A DNA stretch of 64,000 nucleotides from CADEDV01 sp048498035 (GCA_048498035.1 JBEHYT010000005.1:1-64000), one strand, 5' to 3'. Shown: positions 1 through 8,678, counted from the first letter of the stretch. The notes: generated by a model from the letters alone, not told the origin. Translations and numbers: made by a program.

Positions 1-40
1 ATGAGGGTTTTTGTCTGGTAACTCAAACTTATCATTCTTT

Positions 41-65
41 TGGGAGGTTCGCCTCCCATTTTTTT
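41..65 (+). terminator. Rho-independent terminator
   Basis: A 7-bp perfect stem (TGGGAGG/CCTCCCA) closes on a TTCG tetraloop and is followed by seven T residues. It reads in the plus direction, so it probably ends a plus-strand gene lying left of the window. Confidence 0.85.
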
Positions 66-78
66 ACCCTTCAATTTA

Positions 79-126
79 TTTTCCCCGGACAACAGTGATC
101 GCCGAATTACCGAATTATCGAATTAA
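79..126. repeat. Fragment of TGTCCGGGGAAAA repeat plus 8-bp CGAATTNN tandem units
   Basis: Bases 79-91 are TTTTCCCCGGACA, the reverse complement of the end motif of the element at 13422-13782. Three 8-bp units follow at 103-126 (CGAATTAC, CGAATTAT, CGAATTAA). The same pairing of end motif and 8-bp units recurs at 13.4 kb and 13.8 kb. The tract ends 13 bp from the stop codon of the minus-strand gene. Confidence 0.6.
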
Positions 127-138
127 TTAGCACATTAT

Positions 139-996
139 CTATTCCGGGCATGCCGCAATCACTGCTTTCACATCGGTCATAAACAGGATGAGGATTTTGG
201 GAGTTACCTGGAGAATATTGTACACAAAGGTCTGGTTACTGTCCAGGTGAATGGTGAGTTGATGAATCTCGCCGCCGTCTTCTGCCGGAATATCTTCCAC
301 GCTCCAGCTTCCGTTGAATGTATGGTTATCTTCTTCCCAGGTCATTTTGCCGGAAGCCTGGAAATCCATCGTGTAAGAACAGCCGATTCTCCATTTATGT
401 ACAATTGCATCGCGTTGGTATTCCATCACCGGGTCCCGGCGATGAAAATCAGTTTTGTATTTTTTGTTGATATCAGCCAGCAATTTATTTACCTCCAGCG
501 TATCCCGCGTTTTAACGAAATCAATTTGCCGGATATATTTTTCCTGGATACGTGCCATTTCCTGCATTTGTACTTCTGCAGGGAGATATTTCATGTCGGC
601 CAGGCTGTCGAACATCTGGTTATAAAGCGGCTCCATATCTGCAAATCGATCGATATACCGATCAATGATGGAAAGCATCTTTTCATCAATTGTCTTATTC
701 TCCTTCAGGTTGCGCAGGGAGTTGGCATAGGAGATGATCTTCCGGCTCAACTCCTTTTTCATCGCCTGTTCATCGCAGGAAAAACAGGCTACAGTCTGGA
801 AATTTTCATCCGCATAATTCACATAATTATTAATGGAATTCCAGGCATTGTCTGTCGCTTCTTTCGTTTTTTCGAAGTCTTCCTTACTGCTTTTTTTATC
901 AAAAATAAAATGGACAATTACATAGGCAACTACGGTAGTGAGCACTCCAATGATAATATTTTTGAAGGTGTTGCCGCCAGTAGGAACGCTGCTCAT
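139..996 (-). CDS. Membrane-anchored protein of unknown function
   Basis: I do not recognise this 285-residue protein. From the ATG at 994-996 it has one hydrophobic segment at about residues 13-32, followed by a long charged, probably helical region of about 150 residues, consistent with an N-terminally anchored protein whose bulk lies outside the inner membrane. A CxxC pair (ACFSC) lies near residue 70. The last 80 residues look like a small beta domain with alternating polar and aromatic residues (TWEEDNHTFNGSW). An upstream in-frame ATG at 1036-1038 would add 14 residues rich in Arg/Tyr ahead of the membrane segment; I prefer the downstream start, but no strong ribosome site decides it. 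It is the last gene of a minus-strand run after the M1 aminopeptidase (98-bp gap). Confidence 0.6.
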   Translation of the reverse strand: MSSVPTGGNTFKNIIIGVLTTVVAYVIVHFIFDKKSSKEDFEKTKEATDNAWNSINNYVNYADENFQTVACFSCDEQAMKKELSRKIISYANSLRNLKENKTIDEKMLSIIDRYIDRFADMEPLYNQMFDSLADMKYLPAEVQMQEMARIQEKYIRQIDFVKTRDTLEVNKLLADINKKYKTDFHRRDPVMEYQRDAIVHKWRIGCSYTMDFQASGKMTWEEDNHTFNGSWSVEDIPAEDGGEIHQLTIHLDSNQTFVYNILQVTPKILILFMTDVKAVIAACPE

Positions 997-1094
997 AATG
1001 TAATAAGTTTTGGTGCCGGCGGGCCGCCGGTAAGCCATAAAATGATGAGCAATATAAGATTATTTGTCTATGTGAAGCTACCGCCTGCCCGGTA

Positions 1095-2678
1095 TTATTC
1101 CTCCTTAACCGTGCCGGTAAACAGCAGGCTTACGTTGGGGTCTGCCACCACCCGGACCGGTTGGTTCTTCACTGTAATACTGAACTGCTGTTCGGGTTTA
1201 TCAATGGCCAGGGTGTGTGTAACGCCATCAACCTGTATTTCCAGCGGGAAGAAAAAAGGCTGCTGCTGTAATTGTTGAACGGTAATGGTCAGTTTGCCGC
1301 TGCCCATGTATTTATAACTGACAGCCAGTTTCGGAATGCCGGGGCTATACAGCCATTGATCGAAAAATTTTCGAAGGTTTTTCCCACTGGTTTCTTCCAC
1401 CACTTTTTCAAAATCACGGGTGTCGGCTACGCCGCCGGCGTATTGGCGATAGTAGGCACGGATGGATTTCCAGAAAATCGTATCTCCCAATTGGCGGTGC
1501 AGCATATGTAATACCCAACTGCCTTTCTGGTAACTGTTTTCATTCAGCAGGTTCATATAATTCGGATCTTCATCCACCACGCTGCGGTTGCTGCCAGCGG
1601 CAAATGCGGCCACTTCTTCCCGGTCTTTTTCCAACATGGCCCGGGCAGTGTCCTGGCCATACCTGCTTTCCATATACAGGATCGTCATGTACGTGGCGAA
1701 GCCCTCGCTCAGCCAAAGGTGGGCATAGGTTTTCTCTGTTGCCATATTTCCAAACCACTGGTGGGCAATTTCATGCGCCAGCAATGATTCCGACCGCCGC
1801 GTGCCCGTAACCGAATTTTCCGAATAAAAGATCGTATTCGCATTTTCAAGTCCACCAAAAATGGTTTTCGATTGTACATTGGCCAGTTTGCGGTAGCCAT
1901 AGGGGCCAACATTTTTTATATAGAATGGTAAAATGCTATTGGCCTGCGCGTAGTCATAAAATCCATTCGCCTTGTTTTCCGGATAAACCCAGCTATATAC
2001 GGGAATGCAGTCTTCAACAAACCCCGATAACTGCACTGCAAAATCTGCCACACCAATTACCATTACCTTGGTTGAAATGGGCACTTCTTCGCGCCAGTGT
2101 GTCAATTTGCGATGACTACCAGTTGAACTTTCTTCCACCTGGATGCCATTTGCTACCACCTGGTAATGGTCCGGCGCAGTTACAATAAAATCAACAGGCG
2201 CCTTGGCCGACTGCACATCCACGCAGGGAATCCAGTTGTGCCCACGGTTTGGCCAGTTGTCTGCAAAAAAAGTCCGGTTGCCGTATTTATTGCGGGAAAT
2301 AATAAGACCATCTGCAGGAACACCTTTATAGCTGATGAAAACCGTTGTGGTGTCATTAGCCTCCAGGGTTTTTGCGAGGGTTATTAGTAACAGGTTGTCT
2401 TTATGCTGGAATGTTAAAGTGCGTTGTTGGTTGTCGGTAATCTTTGTTACAGTCATTCCCTTTCCCTTGTTGTCTACGTTTGCCAGGTCAAGCACCAGGT
2501 TATGTGCCGGCTGTAATGCGGTAAACGATACACCGGCCCGGCCGGAGATGGTATCATTGGCATCATCCAGGTTAATGGAGAATGTGTAATGATTGATGTG
2601 GACAGCTGCCTGGCCGTTGACTTTTAACAGGAATGCCGGAAAGGCCAGGAGCAGGACAATCGTTTTTTTGCTAAGCAT
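1095..2678 (-). CDS. M1 family zinc metallo-aminopeptidase
   Basis: This is a 527-residue exported zinc peptidase of the M1 (gluzincin) family, which removes N-terminal residues from peptides. An N-terminal signal peptide ends near residue 22 (FLLKVNGQA). The zinc site HEIAHQWFGN at about 302-311 has the second ligand Glu 18 residues on in WLSEGFATY. GGLEN near residue 273 corresponds to the family substrate-binding GxMEN loop, with Leu in place of Met. It is shorter than the 850-900 residues of full PepN/APN enzymes and lacks their long C-terminal helical domain, as is common for compact Bacteroidota M1 proteins. The final 80 residues look like a beta-sandwich. It follows the MutS-like gene by 42 bp and is probably cotranscribed. 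Substrate unknown. Confidence 0.92.
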   Translation of the reverse strand: MLSKKTIVLLLAFPAFLLKVNGQAAVHINHYTFSINLDDANDTISGRAGVSFTALQPAHNLVLDLANVDNKGKGMTVTKITDNQQRTLTFQHKDNLLLITLAKTLEANDTTTVFISYKGVPADGLIISRNKYGNRTFFADNWPNRGHNWIPCVDVQSAKAPVDFIVTAPDHYQVVANGIQVEESSTGSHRKLTHWREEVPISTKVMVIGVADFAVQLSGFVEDCIPVYSWVYPENKANGFYDYAQANSILPFYIKNVGPYGYRKLANVQSKTIFGGLENANTIFYSENSVTGTRRSESLLAHEIAHQWFGNMATEKTYAHLWLSEGFATYMTILYMESRYGQDTARAMLEKDREEVAAFAAGSNRSVVDEDPNYMNLLNENSYQKGSWVLHMLHRQLGDTIFWKSIRAYYRQYAGGVADTRDFEKVVEETSGKNLRKFFDQWLYSPGIPKLAVSYKYMGSGKLTITVQQLQQQPFFFPLEIQVDGVTHTLAIDKPEQQFSITVKNQPVRVVADPNVSLLFTGTVKEE

Positions 2679-2720
2679 GTTCCAAAATAGGGATTTTTAG
2701 TGGTTGACACGCTGGTGCCG

Positions 2721-4031
2721 TTAAAGGTTTTCCAGCATCTCCACCACTTTCTCCCGTTGCAGGATGAAAAAACCCAGCCGGTCGTTGCTTACGCCTTCGC
2801 GGAGCTGATAGGTAAACTGAAGTTGGGTGCCGGACACGATCGTCTCAAAATAGCGGAAGGAAATGTCGGGATAAACCTTCAGCTCTTCGGCAATTTCATA
2901 CAGGTGGGTGGATAATACAAAAAGCGAATTTTTGATGCGGATCAGTCCTTTGATCACGGCAACGGAACATTTCATGGCATCTTCCACATTCGTTCCTTTG
3001 AACAATTCATCAATGAGCACCAGCCATTTCCCGGTCCGTACTTTTTCAACCGTTGTGCGGATACGCTGCACTTCGTTGTAAAAGAAGCTTTCGCCTTTGG
3101 CGATATTATCCACGACATTGATATTGCTGAGAATGCCATCAAATGCGGACAGCCGCATATTTTTTGCCGGCACACCCATCCCGATATGCGCCAGGAAAAC
3201 GGCTGCGCCGATTGATTTGATCAAAGTGCTTTTGCCGGCCATGTTGGCGCCGGTGAGAAAAACGAAATGATGCTCGGGGCTCATTTCAAGGTTATAGGGC
3301 ACAGGTTGAGGAAGCAACAGGTGGTACAATCCCTGCGCCTGGATCAGGGAGGTGGGACTATCGATAAATTCAGGATAGCAAAGCTGGTAGCGCTTCACCG
3401 CTTTGGCCATGGATGCCCATGCATCCATTCTGCCAAAGATATCCATCAGCTCCACCAGGTCCCTGCGCCCGTTATAATACAACCGCTTTCCGTGTTCCAG
3501 GGTTTCCCGGCGACTGAATTTTTTATCCTTTCGCGAATTGACCAATGGCTGAAAAACCGGTTTTTGCAATATTTGTTGCGCACGTTCTATAAAGGTTGAA
3601 GCGGCGGCGGGCAGTTGTTGTTCTCCCAGCACCTGAACACGGTGTTGCATGCCGCGAACAAAATCAGCAACATGCGGCACCGAAAACTTCATCAAGGAGA
3701 AATCACTACTGTGTAGAATCCGGTAAGCAAACATCCCGATTACACCAGTTGACCCGGGTGTATCCAGGTCGTAGTCCAGGAATTTTTCAATCACCAGGAT
3801 CGTTCCGTTGGAAATATCATCATCCAGCTGGTCCAGGCAGGTGTGGAACGCTTTTACGATCTGTTGCGTAGTGGTGATCCGCGATATATCGGATGTGGGA
3901 TTGGTAAAGAAATAATGCAACCAATGTTTCCCGAGTAAGGTTTGGGTAAAGTTCAGGTGATGAAAGATGGAAAATTCTTCATCAGCGCTCAGGATCGTAA
4001 TATCGGTAAGGGTTGTCTTGTCTGCCTGCAT
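2721..4031 (-). CDS. MutS-related ATPase (core and ATPase domains only)
   Basis: This 436-residue protein carries the C-terminal half of the MutS family. Residues 1-230 are a helical lever/clamp-like region. The ABC-type ATPase follows with a Walker A motif TGANMAGKSTLIKS near residue 258, a Walker B region LVLIDELFKGT, and a switch histidine in LSTHLYEIA. The N-terminal mismatch-recognition domain of MutS (with its Phe-x-Glu) is absent, and full MutS is about twice as long, so it is unlikely to be the cell's mismatch sensor. Short MutS-like proteins of this kind are widespread in Bacteroidota with no established role that I know of. No Smr nuclease tail is visible, which argues against MutS2. 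It begins 8 bp after pyrC in the same operon. Confidence 0.85.
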   Translation of the reverse strand: MQADKTTLTDITILSADEEFSIFHHLNFTQTLLGKHWLHYFFTNPTSDISRITTTQQIVKAFHTCLDQLDDDISNGTILVIEKFLDYDLDTPGSTGVIGMFAYRILHSSDFSLMKFSVPHVADFVRGMQHRVQVLGEQQLPAAASTFIERAQQILQKPVFQPLVNSRKDKKFSRRETLEHGKRLYYNGRRDLVELMDIFGRMDAWASMAKAVKRYQLCYPEFIDSPTSLIQAQGLYHLLLPQPVPYNLEMSPEHHFVFLTGANMAGKSTLIKSIGAAVFLAHIGMGVPAKNMRLSAFDGILSNINVVDNIAKGESFFYNEVQRIRTTVEKVRTGKWLVLIDELFKGTNVEDAMKCSVAVIKGLIRIKNSLFVLSTHLYEIAEELKVYPDISFRYFETIVSGTQLQFTYQLREGVSNDRLGFFILQREKVVEMLENL

Positions 4032-4039
4032 AGCTTGAT

Positions 4040-5404
4040 TTATCGGTCAAATAATAGCCGGTTACCCTTTATTGATTCATTCCACACGCCATTTCCATAA
4101 ACAAGATTGCCATTTACAAACGTGTGCGTAACCGCAGCCGGAAATTCCACGCCTTCCAGTGGGCTCCATCCGCATTTATAAAGGATGTTTTCTTTTGAAA
4201 CAAATGTGGTGTCTGCCAGGTCTACAATCACCAGGTCGGCAAAGTAGCCTTCCCGGATATAGCCGCGTTCGCGTATCCGGAAGCAATCAGCCACCGCATG
4301 GCTCATCTTCTCGGCGATCTTTTCCAGGGATATTTTGCCTTTCCGGTAATAATGCAGCATCAACAGCAATGAATGCTGCACCAGCGGAACCCCGGCATGT
4401 GCGCTTTCATAGGGCCCTGGTGCGGCATTTTGATTAAAGCCTTTTTCTGCCCAGGTATGGGGCGCATGGTCTGTGGCTATTACATCCAGTCGGTCGTCCA
4501 GCAATGCCTCCCAAAGGGCGTCCCGGTTTTCCGGCGCCTTAATGGCAGGATTGCACTTGATCTGGTAACCCAGTTTTTCGTAATCCTTGCTGGTGAAGTG
4601 TAGGTGATGTACGCATACTTCTGAAGTGATTCGTTTGTCGCGCAGCGGCAGCATATTTGTAAACAGTGGTAGCTCCATAGCCGTGCTGATATGCAGGATA
4701 TGCAGTCGGCTGTTGTATTTTTTTGCGATTTGTATAGCGTACAATGAGGATTCAAAGCAGGCTTCTGCATTCCGGATTACCGGGTGATCCTCCGGCTGCA
4801 ATGGTCGCCCTTGCTGGCGCAGCTTTTCAAGATTCTGCCGGATGATCTTTTCATCTTCACAATGCGTGGCAATCAATAATTCGCTTTCGCGGAAAATTTT
4901 ATCCAGCGTATTGGGATTATCCACCAGCATGTTCCCGGTGCTTGACCCCATGAATATTTTTACGCCGCATACATCTGCCTTGCGCTCGTTCATCCGCAAT
5001 ACTTCATCGGCATTGTCATTTCCCGTACCCATAAAGAAGGAGTAGTTGGCCAGGGAACTATGTGAAGCGATATGGTACTTATCTTCCAGCAACTGCCCGG
5101 TAAGTGCATTGGGAATGGTATTCGGCATTTCCATAAAGCTGGTGGTGCCGCCGGCCACCGCAGCCTTTGCCTCAGTGGCAATGGTGGCTTTATGGGTGAG
5201 TCCAGGTTCGCGAAAATGCACCTGGTCGTCAATTACACCCGGCAGCAGGAATCGGCCTTCCCCATTAATTTCTGTTACTGCGGCGTCAGCGGCCTGTATG
5301 GCCGGCGCAATTTTTTCAATCCGCCCGTTTGCTATCAATACATCGGCTGTTTGAATTTGTCCTTCATTGACAACCTGTATCGATTTTATCAGATATTTTT
5401 GCAT
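4040..5404 (-). CDS. pyrC: Dihydroorotase, Bacteroidota type
   Basis: This 454-residue amidohydrolase should interconvert carbamoyl-aspartate and dihydroorotate in de novo pyrimidine synthesis. Visible motifs: DDQVHFREPGLTHK near residue 60, the candidate carbamylated-lysine strand GVKIFMGSSTGNML, metal-ligand histidines in ATHCEDE and LHILHIST, and the catalytic Asp in VIATDHAPHTWAEKG. In the first motif the usual HxH metal pair reads QVH, so the first His is Gln; I recall this form from other Bacteroidota dihydroorotases, which makes it a lineage trait rather than damage. An allantoinase or hydantoinase role is the alternative, but the family resemblance favours dihydroorotase. It leads a minus-strand operon and is divergent from the gene at 5437 with 32 bp between. 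Confidence 0.88.
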   Translation of the reverse strand: MQKYLIKSIQVVNEGQIQTADVLIANGRIEKIAPAIQAADAAVTEINGEGRFLLPGVIDDQVHFREPGLTHKATIATEAKAAVAGGTTSFMEMPNTIPNALTGQLLEDKYHIASHSSLANYSFFMGTGNDNADEVLRMNERKADVCGVKIFMGSSTGNMLVDNPNTLDKIFRESELLIATHCEDEKIIRQNLEKLRQQGRPLQPEDHPVIRNAEACFESSLYAIQIAKKYNSRLHILHISTAMELPLFTNMLPLRDKRITSEVCVHHLHFTSKDYEKLGYQIKCNPAIKAPENRDALWEALLDDRLDVIATDHAPHTWAEKGFNQNAAPGPYESAHAGVPLVQHSLLLMLHYYRKGKISLEKIAEKMSHAVADCFRIRERGYIREGYFADLVIVDLADTTFVSKENILYKCGWSPLEGVEFPAAVTHTFVNGNLVYGNGVWNESIKGNRLLFDR

Positions 5405-5436
5405 ACTTTGTCTTTCTAAAAACAGAACTTCTGCCC

Positions 5437-7152
5437 ATGCAATTTAAACAAACCCTTGTAAGACTGTTTTTCCTTTTTTGTCCGGCCGTGGCATGGGCAC
5501 AAACGAGCTTTCTTTTCCAGGACGATAAGGCAAATATTCTGTTAGACCGTCTTGAGATAAAAGCCGGTACGGATTCGATCCTGAATTTTTCCAAAACGAA
5601 GCCATTTAGCCGTAAGATGTTCATGGGTGACCTGCTTAACCTGGATGCGGCAGCCAATGGCAGCCAGCCGCTTCGTTTACTGGGGAGCCATGCACCTGTT
5701 TCGCTTTCCGGCGTGGATGCCTACAACCTGCATAGCCTGGCAGTGAATAACCTGGAGTGGGTGGATAACCCCGAAGCATATCGTAGCCGCAAGCCTATCG
5801 GGCAATTTTACAAAACACCCGCCAGCCTGTATGAAGTGCATGTAAAAGATTTTGACCTGGTGGTAAACCCGGTAATCCAATACGTGGTGTCAAAAGAAAG
5901 TAATAATGACCAATCCCTTTTTCAAAATACAAGAGGCGTGGTGGTGCGCGGGCGTATTGCCAATAAACTCGGTTTCCAGGCGTATATGACCGACAACCAG
6001 GAACGGGATCCGCTGTATGTGCAACGGTTTGTTAATGATAGAAAGGCTGTTCCGGGAGAAGGTTACTACAAGACATTTAAAGCTGCAGGCGGACTTGACT
6101 ATTTCGATGCGCGCGGCTCGTTTTCTTTCACAGCTGCAAAATATATTACCGTTACGTTTGGGTACGACAAAAATTTTATTGGCAACGGGTACAGGAGCGT
6201 ATTCCTCAGCGATTTTAGCAGCAATGCCCTTTTCCTGAAATTAAATACACGGATCTGGAAGCTCAACTACCAGAATCTTTTTATGGAGTTGCATTCTGCT
6301 GAAATTCCGGGTGGAGATAAATTGATCCCCAAGAAATACGCGGCTATTCACCACCTGGATATGGCCGTTTCCAAATCGGTTAATATCGGTTTGTTTGAAG
6401 GAATTGTATTTGGCCGCAAGGATCATTTTGAATTTGGCTACCTGAACCCGGTTATTTTTTATCGCTCGATAGAGCAGCAGAACGGGAGTTTTGATAATTC
6501 CGTAGTGGGTTTGGATGTAAAAGCGAATGTGAAGCACCGGGTGCAACTGTACGGTCAATTCCTGCTGGATGAATTTGTGCTTTCGGAAGTAAAGAAAAAC
6601 CGTGGCTGGTGGGCTAATAAGTGGTCTATCCAGGCCGGTGTTAAATATATTGATGCCTTTGGTATCAAGAACCTGGATCTGCAATTGGAACACAATCGTG
6701 TGCGACCATTCACCTATTCCCATGGTGATTCAGTAGCCAACTATACGCATTATAACCAGCCGCTGGCGCATCCGCTGATGGCAAACTTCCAGGAGTTTAT
6801 CGGTATTGCCCGGTACCAGCCTGCGCCTAAATGGACGATGGTCGCAAAGCTGATGTATTACCAGCAGGGCCGGGATTCCAGTGCAGTAAGTTTTGGAAGT
6901 AATATTTTTCTGCCCAACACGCCGCCGTACCGGCAGGCAGATTTTGGATACAATATCGGAAGCGGATGGAAGACGGATGTGTTGTATGGCTCATTCCTGC
7001 TATCCTACGAATGGAAAGAAAATCTTTTCATTGACCTGAATGCGATCTACCGAAAAGAAAAAACGGTAACAGCGCCGATTACTTCGGAAAATACCTCGGT
7101 AGTAAGCGTGGGCGTTCGATGGAATATGAACCGTAGGAATTTCGAATTCTGA
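5437..7152 (+). CDS. Outer-membrane beta-barrel protein, Wzi/RemB-like
   Basis: This 571-residue protein has a signal peptide (residues 1-21, cleavage after VAWAQ) and ends in NRRNFEF, with the C-terminal Phe typical of outer-membrane barrels. Alternating hydrophobic/aromatic strands fill residues 150-571. The layout (an N-terminal region, then a barrel with GYDKNFIGNGYRSVFLSDF and a FGYLNPVIFYRSIEQ segment) resembles capsule-assembly Wzi and the gliding-associated RemB proteins of Bacteroidota. The match is by overall pattern, not a diagnostic motif, so the role in surface polysaccharide binding or gliding is an inference. It is convergent with porT, the two stop codons abutting. Confidence 0.65.
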   Translation: MQFKQTLVRLFFLFCPAVAWAQTSFLFQDDKANILLDRLEIKAGTDSILNFSKTKPFSRKMFMGDLLNLDAAANGSQPLRLLGSHAPVSLSGVDAYNLHSLAVNNLEWVDNPEAYRSRKPIGQFYKTPASLYEVHVKDFDLVVNPVIQYVVSKESNNDQSLFQNTRGVVVRGRIANKLGFQAYMTDNQERDPLYVQRFVNDRKAVPGEGYYKTFKAAGGLDYFDARGSFSFTAAKYITVTFGYDKNFIGNGYRSVFLSDFSSNALFLKLNTRIWKLNYQNLFMELHSAEIPGGDKLIPKKYAAIHHLDMAVSKSVNIGLFEGIVFGRKDHFEFGYLNPVIFYRSIEQQNGSFDNSVVGLDVKANVKHRVQLYGQFLLDEFVLSEVKKNRGWWANKWSIQAGVKYIDAFGIKNLDLQLEHNRVRPFTYSHGDSVANYTHYNQPLAHPLMANFQEFIGIARYQPAPKWTMVAKLMYYQQGRDSSAVSFGSNIFLPNTPPYRQADFGYNIGSGWKTDVLYGSFLLSYEWKENLFIDLNAIYRKEKTVTAPITSENTSVVSVGVRWNMNRRNFEF

Positions 7153-7896
7153 TCAACCTTCGATGTGAATACAGAAAACAATGGAACGCGAGGTGATGCG
7201 ATCCAGTACATTGGAATATTTCAGGTTTGGATCCCTGCTGTGCAAATTATTTAACCCGTTGCTGAGTTTGATTTCCGGTGAAAGAATAAAGCTTTCAAAG
7301 AAGAAGTTGAAGCCAAGCCCTACTTCCACACCATAGTCATATTTTTTGATCTTTACCAGGTCTTCTGCGCGTTTGGCGCGCGCATTACTTGCCAGGTCAA
7401 TATCGCCTTTAACGCCAGCCAGCATATAGACGCGGAAATTATTGATCCGGTCAGACTGTAATTTCACCTGGAACGGAAAGGTAACCGTAACCGATTCCAC
7501 TTTTTTGGTAACGTCGGTGGTATTGTCAATGGGATCGGGCTCTGAAAGTTTGTAAAAAATATTCCGTTCCATAAACATCAGTTGCGGGTTAAACCGAACC
7601 TGGAAGCGGTTGGAGATGCGGCCGGTGGCCAATAATCCGAGTGTAAATCCACCGGAATTAACGGGTTCTGCTACCAGCACACTATCATATTGGAGGAAGC
7701 GGGAATGCAGTTCCGTTTGAAAACGCGCGAGGTTAGCGCCGAGGGTAATTCCGAAATAGTAGGGTTTTGAATCGTGGTCGTACAGGTACATCTCCCGTTG
7801 CTGGGCCCTGGCGGTACCGGAACATATAAGAAGGAAAAAGAAAAAACACCCGGTACAATAGGTTAGAGCGGCTTTCTTCCGGAGTAAATACAACAT
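7153..7896 (-). CDS. porT: PorT family outer-membrane protein (type IX secretion)
   Basis: This 247-residue protein has an N-terminal signal peptide (hydrophobic CFFFFLLICSG, cleavage near RAQQ) and a beta-barrel pattern (GVEVGLGFNFFFESFILSPEIKLSNGL) matching the PorT family. PorT was described in Porphyromonas gingivalis as needed for export of gingipains by the type IX system. The gene order ubiE-porT is conserved across Bacteroidota and supports the call. The start codon lies 34 bp inside the end of ubiE, implying translational coupling. The window also encodes a probable type IX cargo (metzincin at 10594-12183). Confidence 0.82.
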   Translation of the reverse strand: MLYLLRKKAALTYCTGCFFFFLLICSGTARAQQREMYLYDHDSKPYYFGITLGANLARFQTELHSRFLQYDSVLVAEPVNSGGFTLGLLATGRISNRFQVRFNPQLMFMERNIFYKLSEPDPIDNTTDVTKKVESVTVTFPFQVKLQSDRINNFRVYMLAGVKGDIDLASNARAKRAEDLVKIKKYDYGVEVGLGFNFFFESFILSPEIKLSNGLNNLHSRDPNLKYSNVLDRITSRSIVFCIHIEG

Positions 7897-8615
7897 ATTC
7901 CTAAGCTTAGCGATTTGAATCGGGTATCTGAATAACCAATTTTGTTAAGGATTGCTACAAACCGGTCGCGTTCGGGAAAAGCATTCGAAGAAGCGCAGAG
8001 ATAATCGTAAGCATCTTTGTTTTGCCGGAACCATTTGGCTACGGTAGGCGCCACGATACCCATATACACGTTATATAAACTCCTGATTGCTCGTTGTTTT
8101 GGCTTTGAAAACTCCAGGATCACCAGTTGCCCACCGGGTTTTAACACCCGGTACATTTCTGAAAGGCCTTTTTCCAGGTTTTCAAAGTTGCGGACGCCGA
8201 ACGCGGCCATTACGCCATCAAACGTATTTTCTGCAAAATTTATTGTCTCAGAATCACCCTGGGAAAGCTCAATTTTTTCCACAAGGCCTTCTTTTTCAAC
8301 CTTTTTCCGACCAATTTCCAGCATTTGTGCAGAAAGATCGATGCCCACCACCCGCTTAGGTGCGCGAAGCTTGCAGGTCATGATCGCCATATCGGCGGTA
8401 CCCGTGGCCACGTCCAGCAACACAGCTTCCTGGTTCTTCGGGAACATCCTGATCGCCTTTTTTCGCCAGCCAACATCCGTTCCGGCAGAAAGAAAGCGGT
8501 TCATGAAATCATAGCGCCCTGCAATGTCGTCAAACATCGCTTCCACCTGCTCCTTTTTGGATTTGTCGCTGTTGTTGAACGGGGTAATATGATCGTGGGG
8601 AAGTGCTTCTTTCAT
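7863..8615 (-). CDS. ubiE: Demethylmenaquinone methyltransferase
   Basis: This 250-residue class I SAM-dependent methyltransferase catalyses the last step of menaquinone synthesis, C-methylation of demethylmenaquinone. The SAM site is LLDVATGTADMAI near residues 66-78. The UbiE signatures FDDIAGRYDFMNRFLS near residue 30 and VIGIDLS, GVRNFENLEKGLSEMYRVL further on are present. The length is normal for the family. It overlaps porT by 34 bp. A TACCTTTG -7 box lies on the minus strand at 8623-8630, only about 8 bp upstream of the ATG, suggesting a very short or absent leader. Confidence 0.95.
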   Translation of the reverse strand: MKEALPHDHITPFNNSDKSKKEQVEAMFDDIAGRYDFMNRFLSAGTDVGWRKKAIRMFPKNQEAVLLDVATGTADMAIMTCKLRAPKRVVGIDLSAQMLEIGRKKVEKEGLVEKIELSQGDSETINFAENTFDGVMAAFGVRNFENLEKGLSEMYRVLKPGGQLVILEFSKPKQRAIRSLYNVYMGIVAPTVAKWFRQNKDAYDYLCASSNAFPERDRFVAILNKIGYSDTRFKSLSLGICCIYSGRKPL

Positions 8616-8622
8616 GGGAGCA

Positions 8623-8630
8623 CAAAGGTA
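8623..8630 (-). promoter_or_regulatory. Bacteroidota -7 box (TACCTTTG) for ubiE-porT
   Basis: An exact TAnnTTTG match on the minus strand, 7 bp upstream of the ubiE start codon. No clear TTG -33 element lies at the expected 19-20 bp spacing. Confidence 0.55.
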
Positions 8631-8666
8631 AGCCAGGGTTTCGGGGATTTAGCCTGCCCGAAGGTT

Positions 8667-8674
8667 TATCTTTG
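8667..8674 (+). promoter_or_regulatory. Bacteroidota -7 box (TATCTTTG) for engB
   Basis: An exact TAnnTTTG match ending 4 bp before the chosen ATG at 8679. Because transcription usually starts several bases after this box, the mRNA would be leaderless. It also argues against any longer engB reading frame starting further upstream. The -33 element is not obvious. Confidence 0.55.
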
Positions 8675-8678
8675 CAGC

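Noticed and set aside
247..1278. Plus-strand open frame of 343 codons opposite the first two minus-strand genes
   Set aside because: It runs antisense to the aminopeptidase and the anchored unknown, has no family resemblance, and its composition is that of a reverse-strand shadow.
8325..8678. N-terminal extension of engB (118 codons)
   Set aside because: It is antisense to ubiE, crosses both -7 boxes and does not resemble any GTPase extension; the ATG at 8679 gives the normal family length.
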